From: Agrobacterium fabrum str. C58
Lineage (GTDB): Bacteria; Pseudomonadota; Alphaproteobacteria; Rhizobiales; Rhizobiaceae
Direction of reading: 5' to 3'
Assembly (NCBI RefSeq): GCF_000092025.1
Contig: NC_003063.2
Span: forward strand, 1,803,501 to 1,867,500
Length of the DNA stretch: 64,000 nucleotides
Position numbers and translations under genes: made by a program. Below, one piece after another: positions 26,691 to 34,235 of the stretch. A model generated the notes under the pieces. That model ran no database searches and was not told the origin of the DNA. It was given only the letters and a program-made list of their open reading frames with translations. Numbering within the stretch: position 1 is the first letter of the stretch; every line of letters begins with the position of its first letter.

Positions 26691-27293
26691 ATGAATATCG
26701 CAGCACGTCTGTCGCTGGCGGCCATGATCGCACTGGCCGCGACACCGTCTTTCGCATCGGAGGATATGGCTTCGGAGACAAGCGAGGCGATATTCGGTTT
26801 CGGCGGTGTGTTGACGAAAGAAGACATGTTGAAAAGCGCTGCCCTCATTCCCGTGGAATATGAAAAGAATGCCATTCTGGGCGGCGGTTACCAGTTCTAT
26901 CCCTATCGTCTCGGCAATGTGAAGCTGGGCGGCGAAATCGGCATTGCCGCAAGGTTCGGCAAGGGTTTTACCGGTGAGGTGTGGGCAGGCCCGGTCGCGC
27001 GTTATGAGCAGATCAGGCTCGGCGAGCGGCTGTTTATCACGCCGAGCTTCACCGCCGGCCTTAGCCTCGTCACGGACGCACAGCGGGGTCGCGAACGCGA
27101 GCAGGAAATCAAGGATGATGGCAATGCCAACGTCCTGTTTTATCTGGGGCCGGAAATCAACGTCTCCTTCAGCGAAGATTCCTCGACGGAATTCTTCTGG
27201 CGCCTTCACCACCGCTCCGGCGGTGGCAAGACATTGGGCAATATGAAGGGCGCGACGAACGCTAACGTTTTCGGCCTGCGCTACAAGTTTTAA
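26691..27293 (+). CDS. Outer-membrane beta-barrel-like protein, function unknown
   Basis: 200 residues; the start follows CAGGAG. The signal peptide is MNIAARLSLAAMIALAATPSFA, about 22 residues. The mature part is made of short alternating strands (GGGYQFYPYRLGNVKLGGEIGIAARFG, VWAGPVARYEQIRLGERLFITPSFTAGLS) and ends in LRYKF, with the C-terminal Phe typical of BAM substrates. The segment FWRLHHRSGGGK distantly recalls the catalytic His/Ser stretch of PagL lipid A deacylases, but I cannot confirm it. It lies 134 bp after the exporter operon in the same direction. Confidence 0.7.
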   Translation: MNIAARLSLAAMIALAATPSFASEDMASETSEAIFGFGGVLTKEDMLKSAALIPVEYEKNAILGGGYQFYPYRLGNVKLGGEIGIAARFGKGFTGEVWAGPVARYEQIRLGERLFITPSFTAGLSLVTDAQRGREREQEIKDDGNANVLFYLGPEINVSFSEDSSTEFFWRLHHRSGGGKTLGNMKGATNANVFGLRYKF

Positions 27294-27510
27294 GGCGCGG
27301 GCCGTGTAGCCACGCCGTCCATGTGGCTGAATTTTCAGCGGTCACTCATTTTCCTGGAAAAGGTAAATTGGAACCATTGCACACAGCGCATGGGTGGATT
27401 GCCTTATTCTGCCTGTTCATTGGGCATGATAAAGCGCATATAGAGGGCATCAAAGGACGCCGGAACGAAAACGTTGCTGACGTCACCTAAACCTCAGAAA
27501 GGGTCATGTC

Positions 27511-27657
27511 ATGAACGTAACACGCAGCTTCAACAATTGGCGCAAATATCGTCAGACCATCAACGAGCTGGGCCGCATGAGCGCCCGTGAACTGCACGAT
27601 CTCGGTATTGATCGCAGCCAGATCACCAGCGTTGCCCGCGCCGCCGTCGGCAAGTAA
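27511..27657 (+). CDS. DUF1127 (YjiS-like) small protein
   Basis: 48 residues (MNVTRSFNNWRKYRQTINEL, then GRMSARELHDLGIDRSQITSVARAAVGK). The pattern W(R/K)xYRxTxxELxxLSxRELxDLGIxRxxI is the DUF1127 signature. AGAAAGG lies about 12 bases before the ATG. Members are short, arginine-rich, often stress- or nutrient-regulated, and in Agrobacterium have been linked to phosphate and carbon metabolism. In Rhodobacter a DUF1127 gene precedes CCUCCUCCC sRNAs, and the same pairing is seen here 290 bp downstream. Confidence 0.9.
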   Translation: MNVTRSFNNWRKYRQTINELGRMSARELHDLGIDRSQITSVARAAVGK

Positions 27658-27689
27658 ATGCAGGCGATATCGCCACTTATAAATACTTC

Positions 27690-27716
27690 AACGCCCGCTT
27701 CGCGGGCGTTTTTGTT
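27690..27716 (+). terminator. Intrinsic terminator after the DUF1127 gene
   Basis: AACGCCCGC (27690-27698) and GCGGGCGTT (27702-27710) form a 9-bp stem with a 3-base TTC loop, followed by TTTGTTTTTG. It lies 32 bp after the stop codon. It would normally separate the DUF1127 mRNA from the sRNA locus, although some read-through is possible. Confidence 0.9.
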
Positions 27717-27910
27717 TTTGGAGCCCTTTGTTCCATGGCTCTCCTGCTTGGCGATGCGGTTCATTACGCGCGCGGTTTGTCCTGCCACAGGCAAAGGGCT
27801 TGGCGCCTCTCGCGATCAGGATCACGCAATCTTCGGCGAATAGCGCGCCGTATTTTTGGAGTGCGAAAATTGCCATGCATATAGCGCATATCTGTGCTGC
27901 AACCTTGTGC

Positions 27911-27939
27911 CTGTGAAATGCGCAGAAAAATGCTATCTT
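27911..27939 (+). promoter_or_regulatory. Candidate promoter of the CCTCCTCCC sRNA
   Basis: CTGTGA at 27911-27916 and TATCTT at 27934-27939 are spaced 17 bp and would start transcription near 27946, just before the first hairpin. The match to a housekeeping promoter is moderate, and a CTTG at 27904 is too far for the usual alphaproteobacterial RpoH layout. Transcript-start mapping would decide. Confidence 0.35.
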
Positions 27940-27945
27940 CCAATC

Positions 27946-28106
27946 ATCGAAACGGATGTACCTCCTCCCACATCCTTTCGGTAATGCGGGTGATCCTACT
28001 CCTCCTCCCAAAGGATTGCCCCGGGGACAGCGGTTTTCCTCCTCCCATATCGCTGTTCATCTTTTCAGAAAGCCTGCCGCACCTCCTCCCGCGGCAGGCT
28101 TTTTTG
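27946..28106 (+). ncRNA. sRNA with four CCTCCTCCC (anti-Shine-Dalgarno) hairpin loops, CcsR/cuckoo type
   Basis: CCTCCTCCC occurs four times in 130 bp, each time in the loop of a hairpin. Stem 1 is GGATGT/ACATCC (27954-27975). Stem 2 is GGGTGATCCT/AGGATTGCCC (27988-28021). Stem 3 is ACAGCG/CGCTGT (28027-28056). Stem 4 is AAGCCTGCCGC/GCGGCAGGCTT (28070-28101), followed by a T tract, so it is also the terminator. The loop sequence is complementary to the ribosome-binding consensus. Alphaproteobacterial CcsR and cuckoo RNAs carry the same loops, and in Rhodobacter they follow a DUF1127 gene, as here. Boundaries are inferred from the hairpins. Expected role: translational control or binding of a titrating protein under stress. 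Confidence 0.85.
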
Positions 28107-28141
28107 TTTTGGGGTATTTTCTTTCGTTTTCAGGAAATCGC

Positions 28142-28585
28142 TCAGTCGAAAGCCATCATGCCGATGGGCGTTACGGCGCGGGTGCCGGCGCGTTTGGCGA
28201 GCGCGTAGGAAAGGCATTGTTCGACTGCGTCCTGCGGTACTGGCTTGGCGATCACGCCGGCGCCGATACCGAGATTGACGACGACTTCAGGGTTTGCCGT
28301 CATGAAGATCACCACGACGCCATGATCTTCCGAGAGCCGCCTTCCGATCTCCGGTCCGGTCTGTCCATCTGCAAGATTGACGTCGACGAAGGCGATATCG
28401 GCACGGCTGCCGAGCGCTACGGCCTGATCCAGCCGGTTGGCGATACCGATGACGTTGGCCTCTTCTTCCGCCTGCATGATCGAATCTTCGATATCCATGG
28501 CGATCAGAAACTCGTCTTCAACGATCAGGACACGCGGCTGCTGCGTGCTGTAACCCGTTTCTTTTTGCAATACGTCTGCCAACAT
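28142..28585 (-). CDS. Single-domain response regulator (receiver only)
   Basis: 147 residues with one receiver domain from about 17 to 130. The acidic pocket is E23-D24, the phospho-acceptor D68 (FVDVNLADG), the switch T96 (FMTAN) and the conserved Lys K114 (AKPV). No output domain follows, so it probably relays phosphate or binds a partner protein. No kinase gene is adjacent. A GGAAC-N16-TGTT element lies 46-70 bp upstream, like promoters of the alphaproteobacterial general stress sigma factor EcfG. The gene converges on the sRNA terminator. Confidence 0.88.
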   Translation of the reverse strand: MLADVLQKETGYSTQQPRVLIVEDEFLIAMDIEDSIMQAEEEANVIGIANRLDQAVALGSRADIAFVDVNLADGQTGPEIGRRLSEDHGVVVIFMTANPEVVVNLGIGAGVIAKPVPQDAVEQCLSYALAKRAGTRAVTPIGMMAFD

Positions 28586-28630
28586 ATGCCTGTCTCCGTT
28601 CTATGCGCCCCAGAGCGCTGTTGGCTAGCA

Positions 28631-28655
28631 AACACCTTGGGCCGTAACTCGTTCC
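28631..28655 (-). promoter_or_regulatory. EcfG-like (general stress) promoter candidate for the response regulator
   Basis: On the minus strand GGAAC (28655-28651), 16 bases, then TGTT (28634-28631). The usual consensus is GGAAC-N16/17-CGTT, so one position of the -10 differs. Transcription would start about 40 bases before the ATG at 28585. Confidence 0.45.
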
Positions 28656-28964
28656 AAAGTGAGATAAACATAGTGAATGGAGTGTAAACGACGTGCCTTT
28701 TCGGCTATGACCACTCTATAGCGAAGCAGTTGATTCGGTTCGGTTTTCATCCGGGTAAGGGGTCGGAGAACGTCACCGTGGAGCATCTTTCGCCCCCTGG
28801 AACGCCTGCTATTCGCCATTTTGGCGCAATAGGCTGGCATGAAAATTCAAAGCGTTACGGCCCTCTTCTCCTGTCGGGGCAGAGGCGCCGGGGCCTTGCC
28901 GATCATTCGCGTGCCGCGGTCAAAACGGCGCCGGACCCTATGAGTTTAGAAAGAGAATAAGACG
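28656..28964. other. Intergenic region between the response regulator and ftsZ
   Basis: 309 bp with short open frames on both strands that lack ribosome sites and family features. It should contain the ftsZ promoter. I see no clear hairpin, repeat or conserved motif in it. Confidence 0.5.
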
Positions 28965-29927
28965 ATGACCCAGTCTCCGCGCGCCACCATTGCCCGCAAC
29001 ACGCCCAATATCGCCGTCGTCGGCGTCGGTGGCGGTGGCGGCAATGCGATCAACAACATGATTGCCGAGGGCATTAGCGGTGTGGATTTCATCGCTGCCA
29101 ACACGGATGCGCAGGCGCTGAAGAAAACCAATGCACCGCGGCTCGTGCAATTGAGCTCCGAACTGACCGGCGGCCTCGGCGCAGGCGCCGATCCCGAGGT
29201 CGGCCGTCAGGCGGCGATCGATTCCCTCGATGAGATCATGGATCACCTGAGCGGCTACGACATGTGCTTTATCACTGCCGGCATGGGCGGCGGCACGGGC
29301 ACGGGTGCTGCTCCCGTCATTGCCGAGGCCTGCCGCGCGAAGAACATCCTCACCGTCGGCGTCGTCACACTCCCGTTCAGCTTCGAGGGCGCGCGGCGTA
29401 TGCGGGCGGCCGAATATGGCTTTGCCAACCTGCTCAACACGGCAGATACCGTCATCGTCATTCCCAACCAGAACCTGCTGCGTATCGCCGATGCCGGCAC
29501 CACCTTCGAAAATGCGTTGAAGACTGCCGACAAGGTTCTGTCGCTTGGCGTGCGGTGCATCACCGATCTCATCCTGCGCGAAGGTCTCGTCAATCTCGAT
29601 TTTGCCGATGTGCGTTATGTCATGAAGAATGGCGGACGCGCGCTTATGGGCACTGCGCAGGCCAAGGGTCCGAAACGCGCTTCGGAAGCGGCCGCGGCAG
29701 CCATCGCCAATCCGCTGCTGGGCGAACCCTCGCTGAAGGAGGCGCGTGGCGCGCTGGTGGCCATCTCGGGTGGTAACGATCTGACGCTTTATGAAATCGA
29801 CGAGGCGATGACGCTGGTGCGCGAAGCGGTGAGCGAAGAGACCGACGTGGTGATGGGCGCTTCCTTCGACCCCACGCTCGATGGCGCGTTCAAGATTTCC
29901 GTCGTGGCCACCGGCTTGCGTAACTAA
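28965..29927 (+). CDS. ftsZ1: Accessory FtsZ lacking the C-terminal linker and peptide
   Basis: 320 residues; AGAAAGAG lies before the ATG. The GTPase domain shows the tubulin signature GGGTGTG at 108-114, GVGGGGGNAINNM at 20-32 and the T7 loop LVNLDFADVR. The protein stops right after the C-terminal globular domain (FKISVVATGLRN), so the disordered linker and the conserved tail that binds FtsA/ZipA-type partners are missing. Rhizobiaceae carry such short copies besides the essential ftsZ of the dcw cluster. It may co-polymerise with the main FtsZ but is unlikely to anchor a ring itself. No division genes are adjacent. The number in the symbol follows recalled Agrobacterium usage. Confidence 0.92.
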   Translation: MTQSPRATIARNTPNIAVVGVGGGGGNAINNMIAEGISGVDFIAANTDAQALKKTNAPRLVQLSSELTGGLGAGADPEVGRQAAIDSLDEIMDHLSGYDMCFITAGMGGGTGTGAAPVIAEACRAKNILTVGVVTLPFSFEGARRMRAAEYGFANLLNTADTVIVIPNQNLLRIADAGTTFENALKTADKVLSLGVRCITDLILREGLVNLDFADVRYVMKNGGRALMGTAQAKGPKRASEAAAAAIANPLLGEPSLKEARGALVAISGGNDLTLYEIDEAMTLVREAVSEETDVVMGASFDPTLDGAFKISVVATGLRN

Positions 29928-30072
29928 GGGCGCTTTCGCAGCGTCACGGAACTATGGGAAGAATGACGGTGCGATACATTCTTCTCCCGCCGGGGAGCAG
30001 AACAAGAGGCCTGCTCCTCTTTCTTGGGATAAATCGAACCTCCCGGCGCCCACGCCACAAACCGAACGATTA

Positions 30073-30107
30073 AAAGCCGCCGCGGGTAATTTCCGCGACG
30101 GCTTTTT
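30073..30107 (+). terminator. Intrinsic terminator after ftsZ1
   Basis: AAGCCG-C-CGCGG (30074-30085) pairs with CCGCG-A-CGGCTT (30093-30104), an 11-bp stem with one C/A mismatch, followed by a T tract (TTTTTGG). It lies 146 bp after the stop. Confidence 0.85.
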
Positions 30108-30193
30108 GGTTGTTCTTGAACAATTATTCCGCCATTCGAGAAAGCGAAGCGGCCGCGCGGCGTTGATAACGAAAAAATATAATAGTACTCTTT

Positions 30194-30203
30194 ATGTCGA
30201 CAA
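30194..30203. promoter_or_regulatory. GntR operator candidate upstream of the GntR gene
   Basis: ATGTCGACAA differs by one base from the perfect palindrome TTGTCGACAA found directly after the same gene (30928-30937). It lies 14 bp before the ATG, just ahead of the ribosome site, where binding would repress the gene's own expression. FadR-subfamily GntR proteins recognise TNGTNNACNA-type palindromes. Confidence 0.5.
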
Positions 30204-30216
30204 GAGGGATTTGGTG

Positions 30217-30915
30217 ATGACGGATGTAATTGCTTCTGCCGAGCGCAAGCGCGGCTCCGGCGTGAAGATGGTCTATGATCTGCTGCGCGACGAGATTCTC
30301 GATCTGGTGCTGCCGCCGGGCAGCCCGATCGATGAGGTGCAGCTTGCCGAACGGTTCAAGATGTCGCGCACGCCGATCCGTGAAGCGCTGGTCAGGCTTT
30401 CGGGTGAGGGGCTGATCGATACGCTGCCGAACCGTTCGACCATGGTGTCGAATATCGATTTCCTCAATATGCACACCTATTTCGATGCGCTGGTGCTGAT
30501 GTACCGGGTCACCACGCAGCTCGCCGCACAATATCACCGTCCGGAAGATCTGGCCGGCATCCGGGCGCACAATGCGGAATTTGCCGTCGCGGTGGAAGAG
30601 CAGAATGCGCTGGCGATGATCTCCACCAACGCCGCCCTTCACCTTGCCATCGCCGAGGCCGGCCGCAACCCCTATTTCACCAGCCTGTTCAAGCGTCTTC
30701 TGGACGAGGGGCGCCGCATTCTGCGGCTTTATTACCAGTCTTACGAGGATCGCCTGCCGCGGCGTTTCGTCGATGATCATGAGGCGATGATCGCGGCCAT
30801 TGCCACGCGCGATATCGCTCTTTCGGAAAAGCTGGCGCGCGAACATGCCGAACAGATCGTGCGGCAGGTGCAGAAATTGCTGGTGCGGAACGAGCGTCTG
30901 GAAATAAGTCTGTAG
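30217..30915 (+). CDS. GntR/FadR-subfamily regulator of the hydroxyproline-type locus
   Basis: 232 residues from the ATG at 30217 with AGAGGG eight bases upstream; the frame is open further upstream but without a start site. A winged helix lies at about 12-80 (LRDEILDLVLPPGSPIDEVQLAERFKMSRTPIREALVRLSGEGLI), then an all-helical FCD ligand domain (about 90-220). It is probably a repressor released by an amino- or keto-acid ligand. Matching operators lie before and after the gene. Its likely targets are the DapA-like gene downstream and the divergent reductase/transporter pair. Confidence 0.9.
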   Translation: MTDVIASAERKRGSGVKMVYDLLRDEILDLVLPPGSPIDEVQLAERFKMSRTPIREALVRLSGEGLIDTLPNRSTMVSNIDFLNMHTYFDALVLMYRVTTQLAAQYHRPEDLAGIRAHNAEFAVAVEEQNALAMISTNAALHLAIAEAGRNPYFTSLFKRLLDEGRRILRLYYQSYEDRLPRRFVDDHEAMIAAIATRDIALSEKLAREHAEQIVRQVQKLLVRNERLEISL

Positions 30916-30937
30916 CTTGTCGATTTCTTGTCGACAA
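30916..30937. promoter_or_regulatory. GntR operator candidate upstream of the DapA-family gene
   Basis: CTTGTCGA at 30916-30923 is followed by the perfect palindrome TTGTCGACAA at 30928-30937. Together they give one full site plus a half site in the 109-bp gap before the aldolase gene. The core equals the near-copy ahead of the GntR gene. Confidence 0.55.
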
Positions 30938-31024
30938 ATAAAATACAAGATAGTAATGTCCTTATCGAAAGGGTGGCGCGGAGCTGCGTCCATTCCTGAG
31001 AACCATATGCCTTAGGAGCTCATA

Positions 31025-31990
31025 ATGACGGCCAGCATTTTTTCCGGCGTAATCCCCGCCTTGATGACCCCGTGCAGACAAGACCGCACCCCTGATTTCG
31101 ATGCGCTTGTCCGCAAGGGCAAGGAACTGATCGCCGACGGCATGTCCGCCGTTGTTTATTGCGGTTCGATGGGCGACTGGCCGCTCCTGACGGACGAGCA
31201 GCGCATGGAAGGCGTGGAGCGCCTGGTCAAGGCCGGCATTCCTGTTATCGTCGGCACTGGCGCGGTCAACACGGCATCTGCCGTAGCGCACGCTGTCCAT
31301 GCCCAGAAGGTTGGCGCCAAGGGCCTGATGGTTATTCCGCGCGTTCTGTCGCGCGGTTCGGTCATCGCCGCCCAGAAGGCTCACTTCAAGGCCATTCTCT
31401 CTGCCGCTCCTGAAATTCCGGCTGTCATCTACAACAGCCCCTATTACGGTTTCGCGACCCGCGCCGATCTGTTCTTCGCGCTGCGCGCCGAACACAAGAA
31501 CCTCGTCGGCTTCAAGGAATTCGGCGGCCCGGCCGATATGCGTTATGCCGCTGAAAACATCACCAGCCGTGATGATGAAGTAACCCTGATGATCGGCGTC
31601 GATACCGCCGTTGTGCATGGCTTCGTCAATTGTGGTGCAACCGGCGCCATCACCGGCATTGGCAATGTTCTACCCAAGGAAGTCATTCATCTCTGCAAGC
31701 TGTCGCAGGCTGCGGCCAAGGGTGATGCGGATGCCCGCGCCCGCGCGCTGGAACTGGAGCAGGCGCTTGCCGTGCTCTCCTCCTTCGATGAAGGCCCGGA
31801 TCTGGTTCTCTATTTCAAGTACATGATGGTGCTGAAGGGCGACAAGGAATACACGCTGCACTTCAACGAAACCGATGCCCTGACGGACAGCCAGCGCGGT
31901 TATGTCGAAGCGCAGTTCAAGCTGTTCAACAGCTGGTACGCCGACTGGAGCAAGCTTCCGGGCGCGGTGCAGACCTGCAAGGCTGCCTGA
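31025..31990 (+). CDS. DapA/N-acetylneuraminate-lyase-family enzyme
   Basis: 321 residues; AGGAG is nine bases before the ATG. The Schiff-base Lys is K164 (LVGFKEFGG) and the catalytic Tyr is Y136 (AVIYNSPYYGF). The usual GTTGE segment is GSMGD (47-51), which argues against lysine biosynthesis. Family members cleave or deaminate keto-acid substrates; in 4-hydroxyproline breakdown a relative deaminates pyrroline-4-hydroxy-2-carboxylate. The hydroxyproline-type neighbours make that kind of role plausible here, but the substrate is not known. A bidirectional terminator follows. Confidence 0.85.
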   Translation: MTASIFSGVIPALMTPCRQDRTPDFDALVRKGKELIADGMSAVVYCGSMGDWPLLTDEQRMEGVERLVKAGIPVIVGTGAVNTASAVAHAVHAQKVGAKGLMVIPRVLSRGSVIAAQKAHFKAILSAAPEIPAVIYNSPYYGFATRADLFFALRAEHKNLVGFKEFGGPADMRYAAENITSRDDEVTLMIGVDTAVVHGFVNCGATGAITGIGNVLPKEVIHLCKLSQAAAKGDADARARALELEQALAVLSSFDEGPDLVLYFKYMMVLKGDKEYTLHFNETDALTDSQRGYVEAQFKLFNSWYADWSKLPGAVQTCKAA

Positions 31991-32010
31991 GTCATCACAG
32001 TGATAAAATA

Positions 32011-32036
32011 AAAGGCCCGCATTTGCGGGCCTTTTT
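32011..32036. terminator. Bidirectional intrinsic terminator between convergent genes
   Basis: AAAGGCCCGCA (32011-32021) and TGCGGGCCTTT (32024-32034) form an 11-bp stem with a 2-base TT spacer (effectively a 4-base loop), followed by T on the plus strand and by TTTATTTTAT on the minus strand. It serves both the DapA-family gene and the reductase gene. Confidence 0.9.
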
Positions 32037-32057
32037 CATTTCCGATCCTCAACGCGG

Positions 32058-33095
32058 TCAGGAGACCGCGTCCAGTCCCTTCTCCAGCAACCGATCGAGT
32101 CCGGCCATTTCGGCGGCCGTGAGAGTAATGCCTTCGCTCTCGGATTTGGCGCGGGCGGCAAAGCGGCGGCCGGAGGGCAAGCGGGCGCCCTGGCCGATGA
32201 TGGCCTCGAACAGCACTTCGGCGCGCTGGAAGGGATCACCAGGACGCCCCTTGGCGAAGGCTTCCGGGGAGAATGCAACGATCAATTCGCCGTGGAAAGG
32301 CGCAAGCGTCGTGGTGCCGAGATAATCGAGCACTTCGGGGCTGGTGAGATCGCCGATCATGATGCCGGCGAGAAGCTCGATCATGGTGCCGATGGCCGAA
32401 CCCTTGTGGCCGCCAAAAGGAAGCATGGCACCGGCAAGCGCTGCCTCCGGGTCGGTGGTCGGATTGCCATCGGCATCCACCGCCCATCCTTCCGGCAAGG
32501 ATTTTCTCGCGCGCCGGTGCAGTTCTATCTCGCCGCGGGCGGCAACGGATGTCGCGAAATCAAAGACGTACGGCGACGTGTCCTTGCGCGGCCAGCCGAA
32601 GGCAAAAGGATTGGTGCCGAGCAGCGGCTTGGTTCCGCCTGTGGGTGCGACGGTGGAATAGCTCGGGCACATCACCAATCCGGCCAGTCCGTTCGAGGTC
32701 AGTCCCTCGACCTCGGGCCAAAGTGCCGAAAAATGTGTGCAGTCGTTGATGACGAGTGCCGCGAGGCCCAGGCGTTTCGCGCGCTCGGCCAGAGCCGGCA
32801 GGCCAAGCTCGAAGGCGGGGTTGGCGAAACCGCCCATGGCATTGACCTTCACGATAGCCGTGCCGTCGTCTTCCGCCACTTCCGGTATCGCATCGGGCTT
32901 CACCTTGGCCGCCTTGACGGTGCGAAGTGCGCCTTCAATGCGGTAGATCCCATGCGATTTGCAAGCATCTCGTTCGCCGGCGGTGATGACGCGCGCCAAC
33001 GCGCCCGACTGCACAGCATTCAGCCCAGCCCTCAAAAAAATCGACTCGACCCGCTGGAAAAGTGCCTCAATGGTCAAGGTGGTCGTGTCGCTCAT
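32058..33095 (-). CDS. Ldh2-family Delta1-pyrroline-2-carboxylate reductase (probable)
   Basis: 345 residues from the ATG at 33095, seven bases after GGAG; the ATG at 33098 is equally possible. It belongs to the malate/L-lactate dehydrogenase 2 family: SHGIYRIEGALRTV, VINDCTHFSALWPEVE with the catalytic His, GTNPFAFGWPRKD and FGGHKGSAIGTMIELLAG binding NAD(P)H. Several such enzymes, including one from this Agrobacterium locus as I recall, reduce pyrroline-2-carboxylate to L-proline. That fits the aconitase-X hydroxyproline dehydratase at 37690. It is transcribed away from the transporter operon over a shared promoter. Confidence 0.88.
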   Translation of the reverse strand: MSDTTTLTIEALFQRVESIFLRAGLNAVQSGALARVITAGERDACKSHGIYRIEGALRTVKAAKVKPDAIPEVAEDDGTAIVKVNAMGGFANPAFELGLPALAERAKRLGLAALVINDCTHFSALWPEVEGLTSNGLAGLVMCPSYSTVAPTGGTKPLLGTNPFAFGWPRKDTSPYVFDFATSVAARGEIELHRRARKSLPEGWAVDADGNPTTDPEAALAGAMLPFGGHKGSAIGTMIELLAGIMIGDLTSPEVLDYLGTTTLAPFHGELIVAFSPEAFAKGRPGDPFQRAEVLFEAIIGQGARLPSGRRFAARAKSESEGITLTAAEMAGLDRLLEKGLDAVS

Positions 33096-33413
33096 CATAG
33101 TTCTCCGATACTGGCTCGCACATTTTGAATACATAAAGTATACAAAGGCGAGGCTAATGCAATCTGTCTTTTCACGTCGTGGCGCCAGCACGTGCAAATC
33201 GGCGTCAGCCGGAAAGGGTGGATATATCTATAGGCCGCGACACCGTGCTTACGCGGTTTTTTCCATTCAGGCCGCTCAACCAATCTCATTCGTTCGCACA
33301 CGCAAAAAATTCTTTTTGTATACTCATTGTATTTTTATATTGATTTATCGCTGCCATGGGGAAATAGTGATCGCGCCTTCAACGGCAGACCAATTGATGG
33401 GAGCAAATCAACA
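33096..33413. promoter_or_regulatory. Divergent promoter of the reductase and the amino-acid transporter, with GTATAC repeats
   Basis: 318 bp without a gene. GTATACAAA lies at 33138-33146 near the reductase start. TTGTATAC (33316-33323) followed by TTGTAT (33327-33332) lies about 90 bp before the binding-protein start. These TTGTATAC/GTATACAA elements are symmetric relatives of GntR-type sites and flank both ends of the promoter region. Their core (AT) differs from the TTGTCGACAA sites (CG) at the GntR gene, so a common regulator is only a guess. Confidence 0.45.
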
Positions 33414-34220
33414 ATGAAAAAATCGGTCATCGTCGCCGGCCTCCTGGCCGCCACTTTCTCTCTTACGCCGGCCAAGGCCGACAAACTTGACGACATCATT
33501 TCGTCCGGCACGCTGCGTTGCGCCGTCGTGCTCGATTTCCCGCCGATGGGCGCGCGTGATGACGCCAACAACCCTGTTGGCTTCGATGTCGATTATTGCA
33601 ACGATCTGGCCAAGGTGCTTGGCGTCACGGCTGAAATCGTCGAGACCCCGTTCCCCGAGCGTATTCCGGCGCTGATGTCCGGCCGCGTCGATGTCGGCGT
33701 TGCGTCGACCTCCGACACGCTGGAGCGCGCCAAGACGGTGGGCATGACCGTGCCTTATTTTGCCTTCGAAATGGCTGTCACCGCCAACGACAAGTCCGGC
33801 ATCAAGTCCTTCGAAGACATGAAGGGCAAGACGGTTGGCGCAACCGCCGGCACCTTCGAAGCGATCGCTCTCGAGAAGACGGTCAAGGAATGGGGCGTGG
33901 GTGAATTCCGTCCTTACCAGACCCAGGCTGACGTGTTCCTCGCGCTTAGCCAGGGTCAGATCGACGCCACGGTCTCCACCTCCACCGTTGCGCAGTCTAC
34001 CGTCAAGAGCGGCAAGTTCGCAGGCGTCTCCGTCGTCGGCAAGGCACCTTATGACATCGACTACGTGTCGCTGTTCACCAACCGCGATGAATATGGCTTC
34101 ATCAACTACCTGAACCTCTTCATCAACCAGCAGGTTCGTACCGGCCGTTACGCCGAACTCTACAAGAAATGGGTTGGCGGCGAGGTTCCCTCGCTCACCG
34201 TCAACGGCGTTTATCGCTGA
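33414..34220 (+). CDS. Polar amino-acid-type periplasmic binding protein (family 3)
   Basis: 268 residues from the ATG at 33414 behind GGGAG. The signal peptide is KKSVIVAGLLAATFSLTPAKA, about 22 residues. The mature protein has the family 3 opening LDDIISSGTLRCAVVLDFPPMGARDDANNPVGFDVDYCNDLAKVLG and RIPALMSGRVDVGVASTSDTLERAK. It delivers a small amino acid or derivative to the permease pair at 34293-35624. The downstream enzymes suggest a hydroxyproline or related imino acid. Confidence 0.9.
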   Translation: MKKSVIVAGLLAATFSLTPAKADKLDDIISSGTLRCAVVLDFPPMGARDDANNPVGFDVDYCNDLAKVLGVTAEIVETPFPERIPALMSGRVDVGVASTSDTLERAKTVGMTVPYFAFEMAVTANDKSGIKSFEDMKGKTVGATAGTFEAIALEKTVKEWGVGEFRPYQTQADVFLALSQGQIDATVSTSTVAQSTVKSGKFAGVSVVGKAPYDIDYVSLFTNRDEYGFINYLNLFINQQVRTGRYAELYKKWVGGEVPSLTVNGVYR

Positions 34221-34235
34221 TCAGGACTTTTCGTA

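Noticed and set aside
26606..26863. An 85-codon plus-strand frame before and into the outer-membrane protein gene
   Set aside because: It overlaps the signal-peptide-bearing gene at 26691 in another frame and lacks any ribosome site or family features.
27961..28090. CCTCCTCCC repeats as a CRISPR or tandem-repeat array
   Set aside because: The repeats are 9 bases long, unevenly spaced (29-45 bp), each enclosed by its own hairpin stem, and end in a terminator. This is an RNA gene, not repeat-spacer architecture.
28625..28840. A possible 71-residue minus-strand gene upstream of the response regulator
   Set aside because: It has no ribosome site, no recognisable motif and a basic low-complexity composition, and it overlaps the likely promoter of the response regulator.
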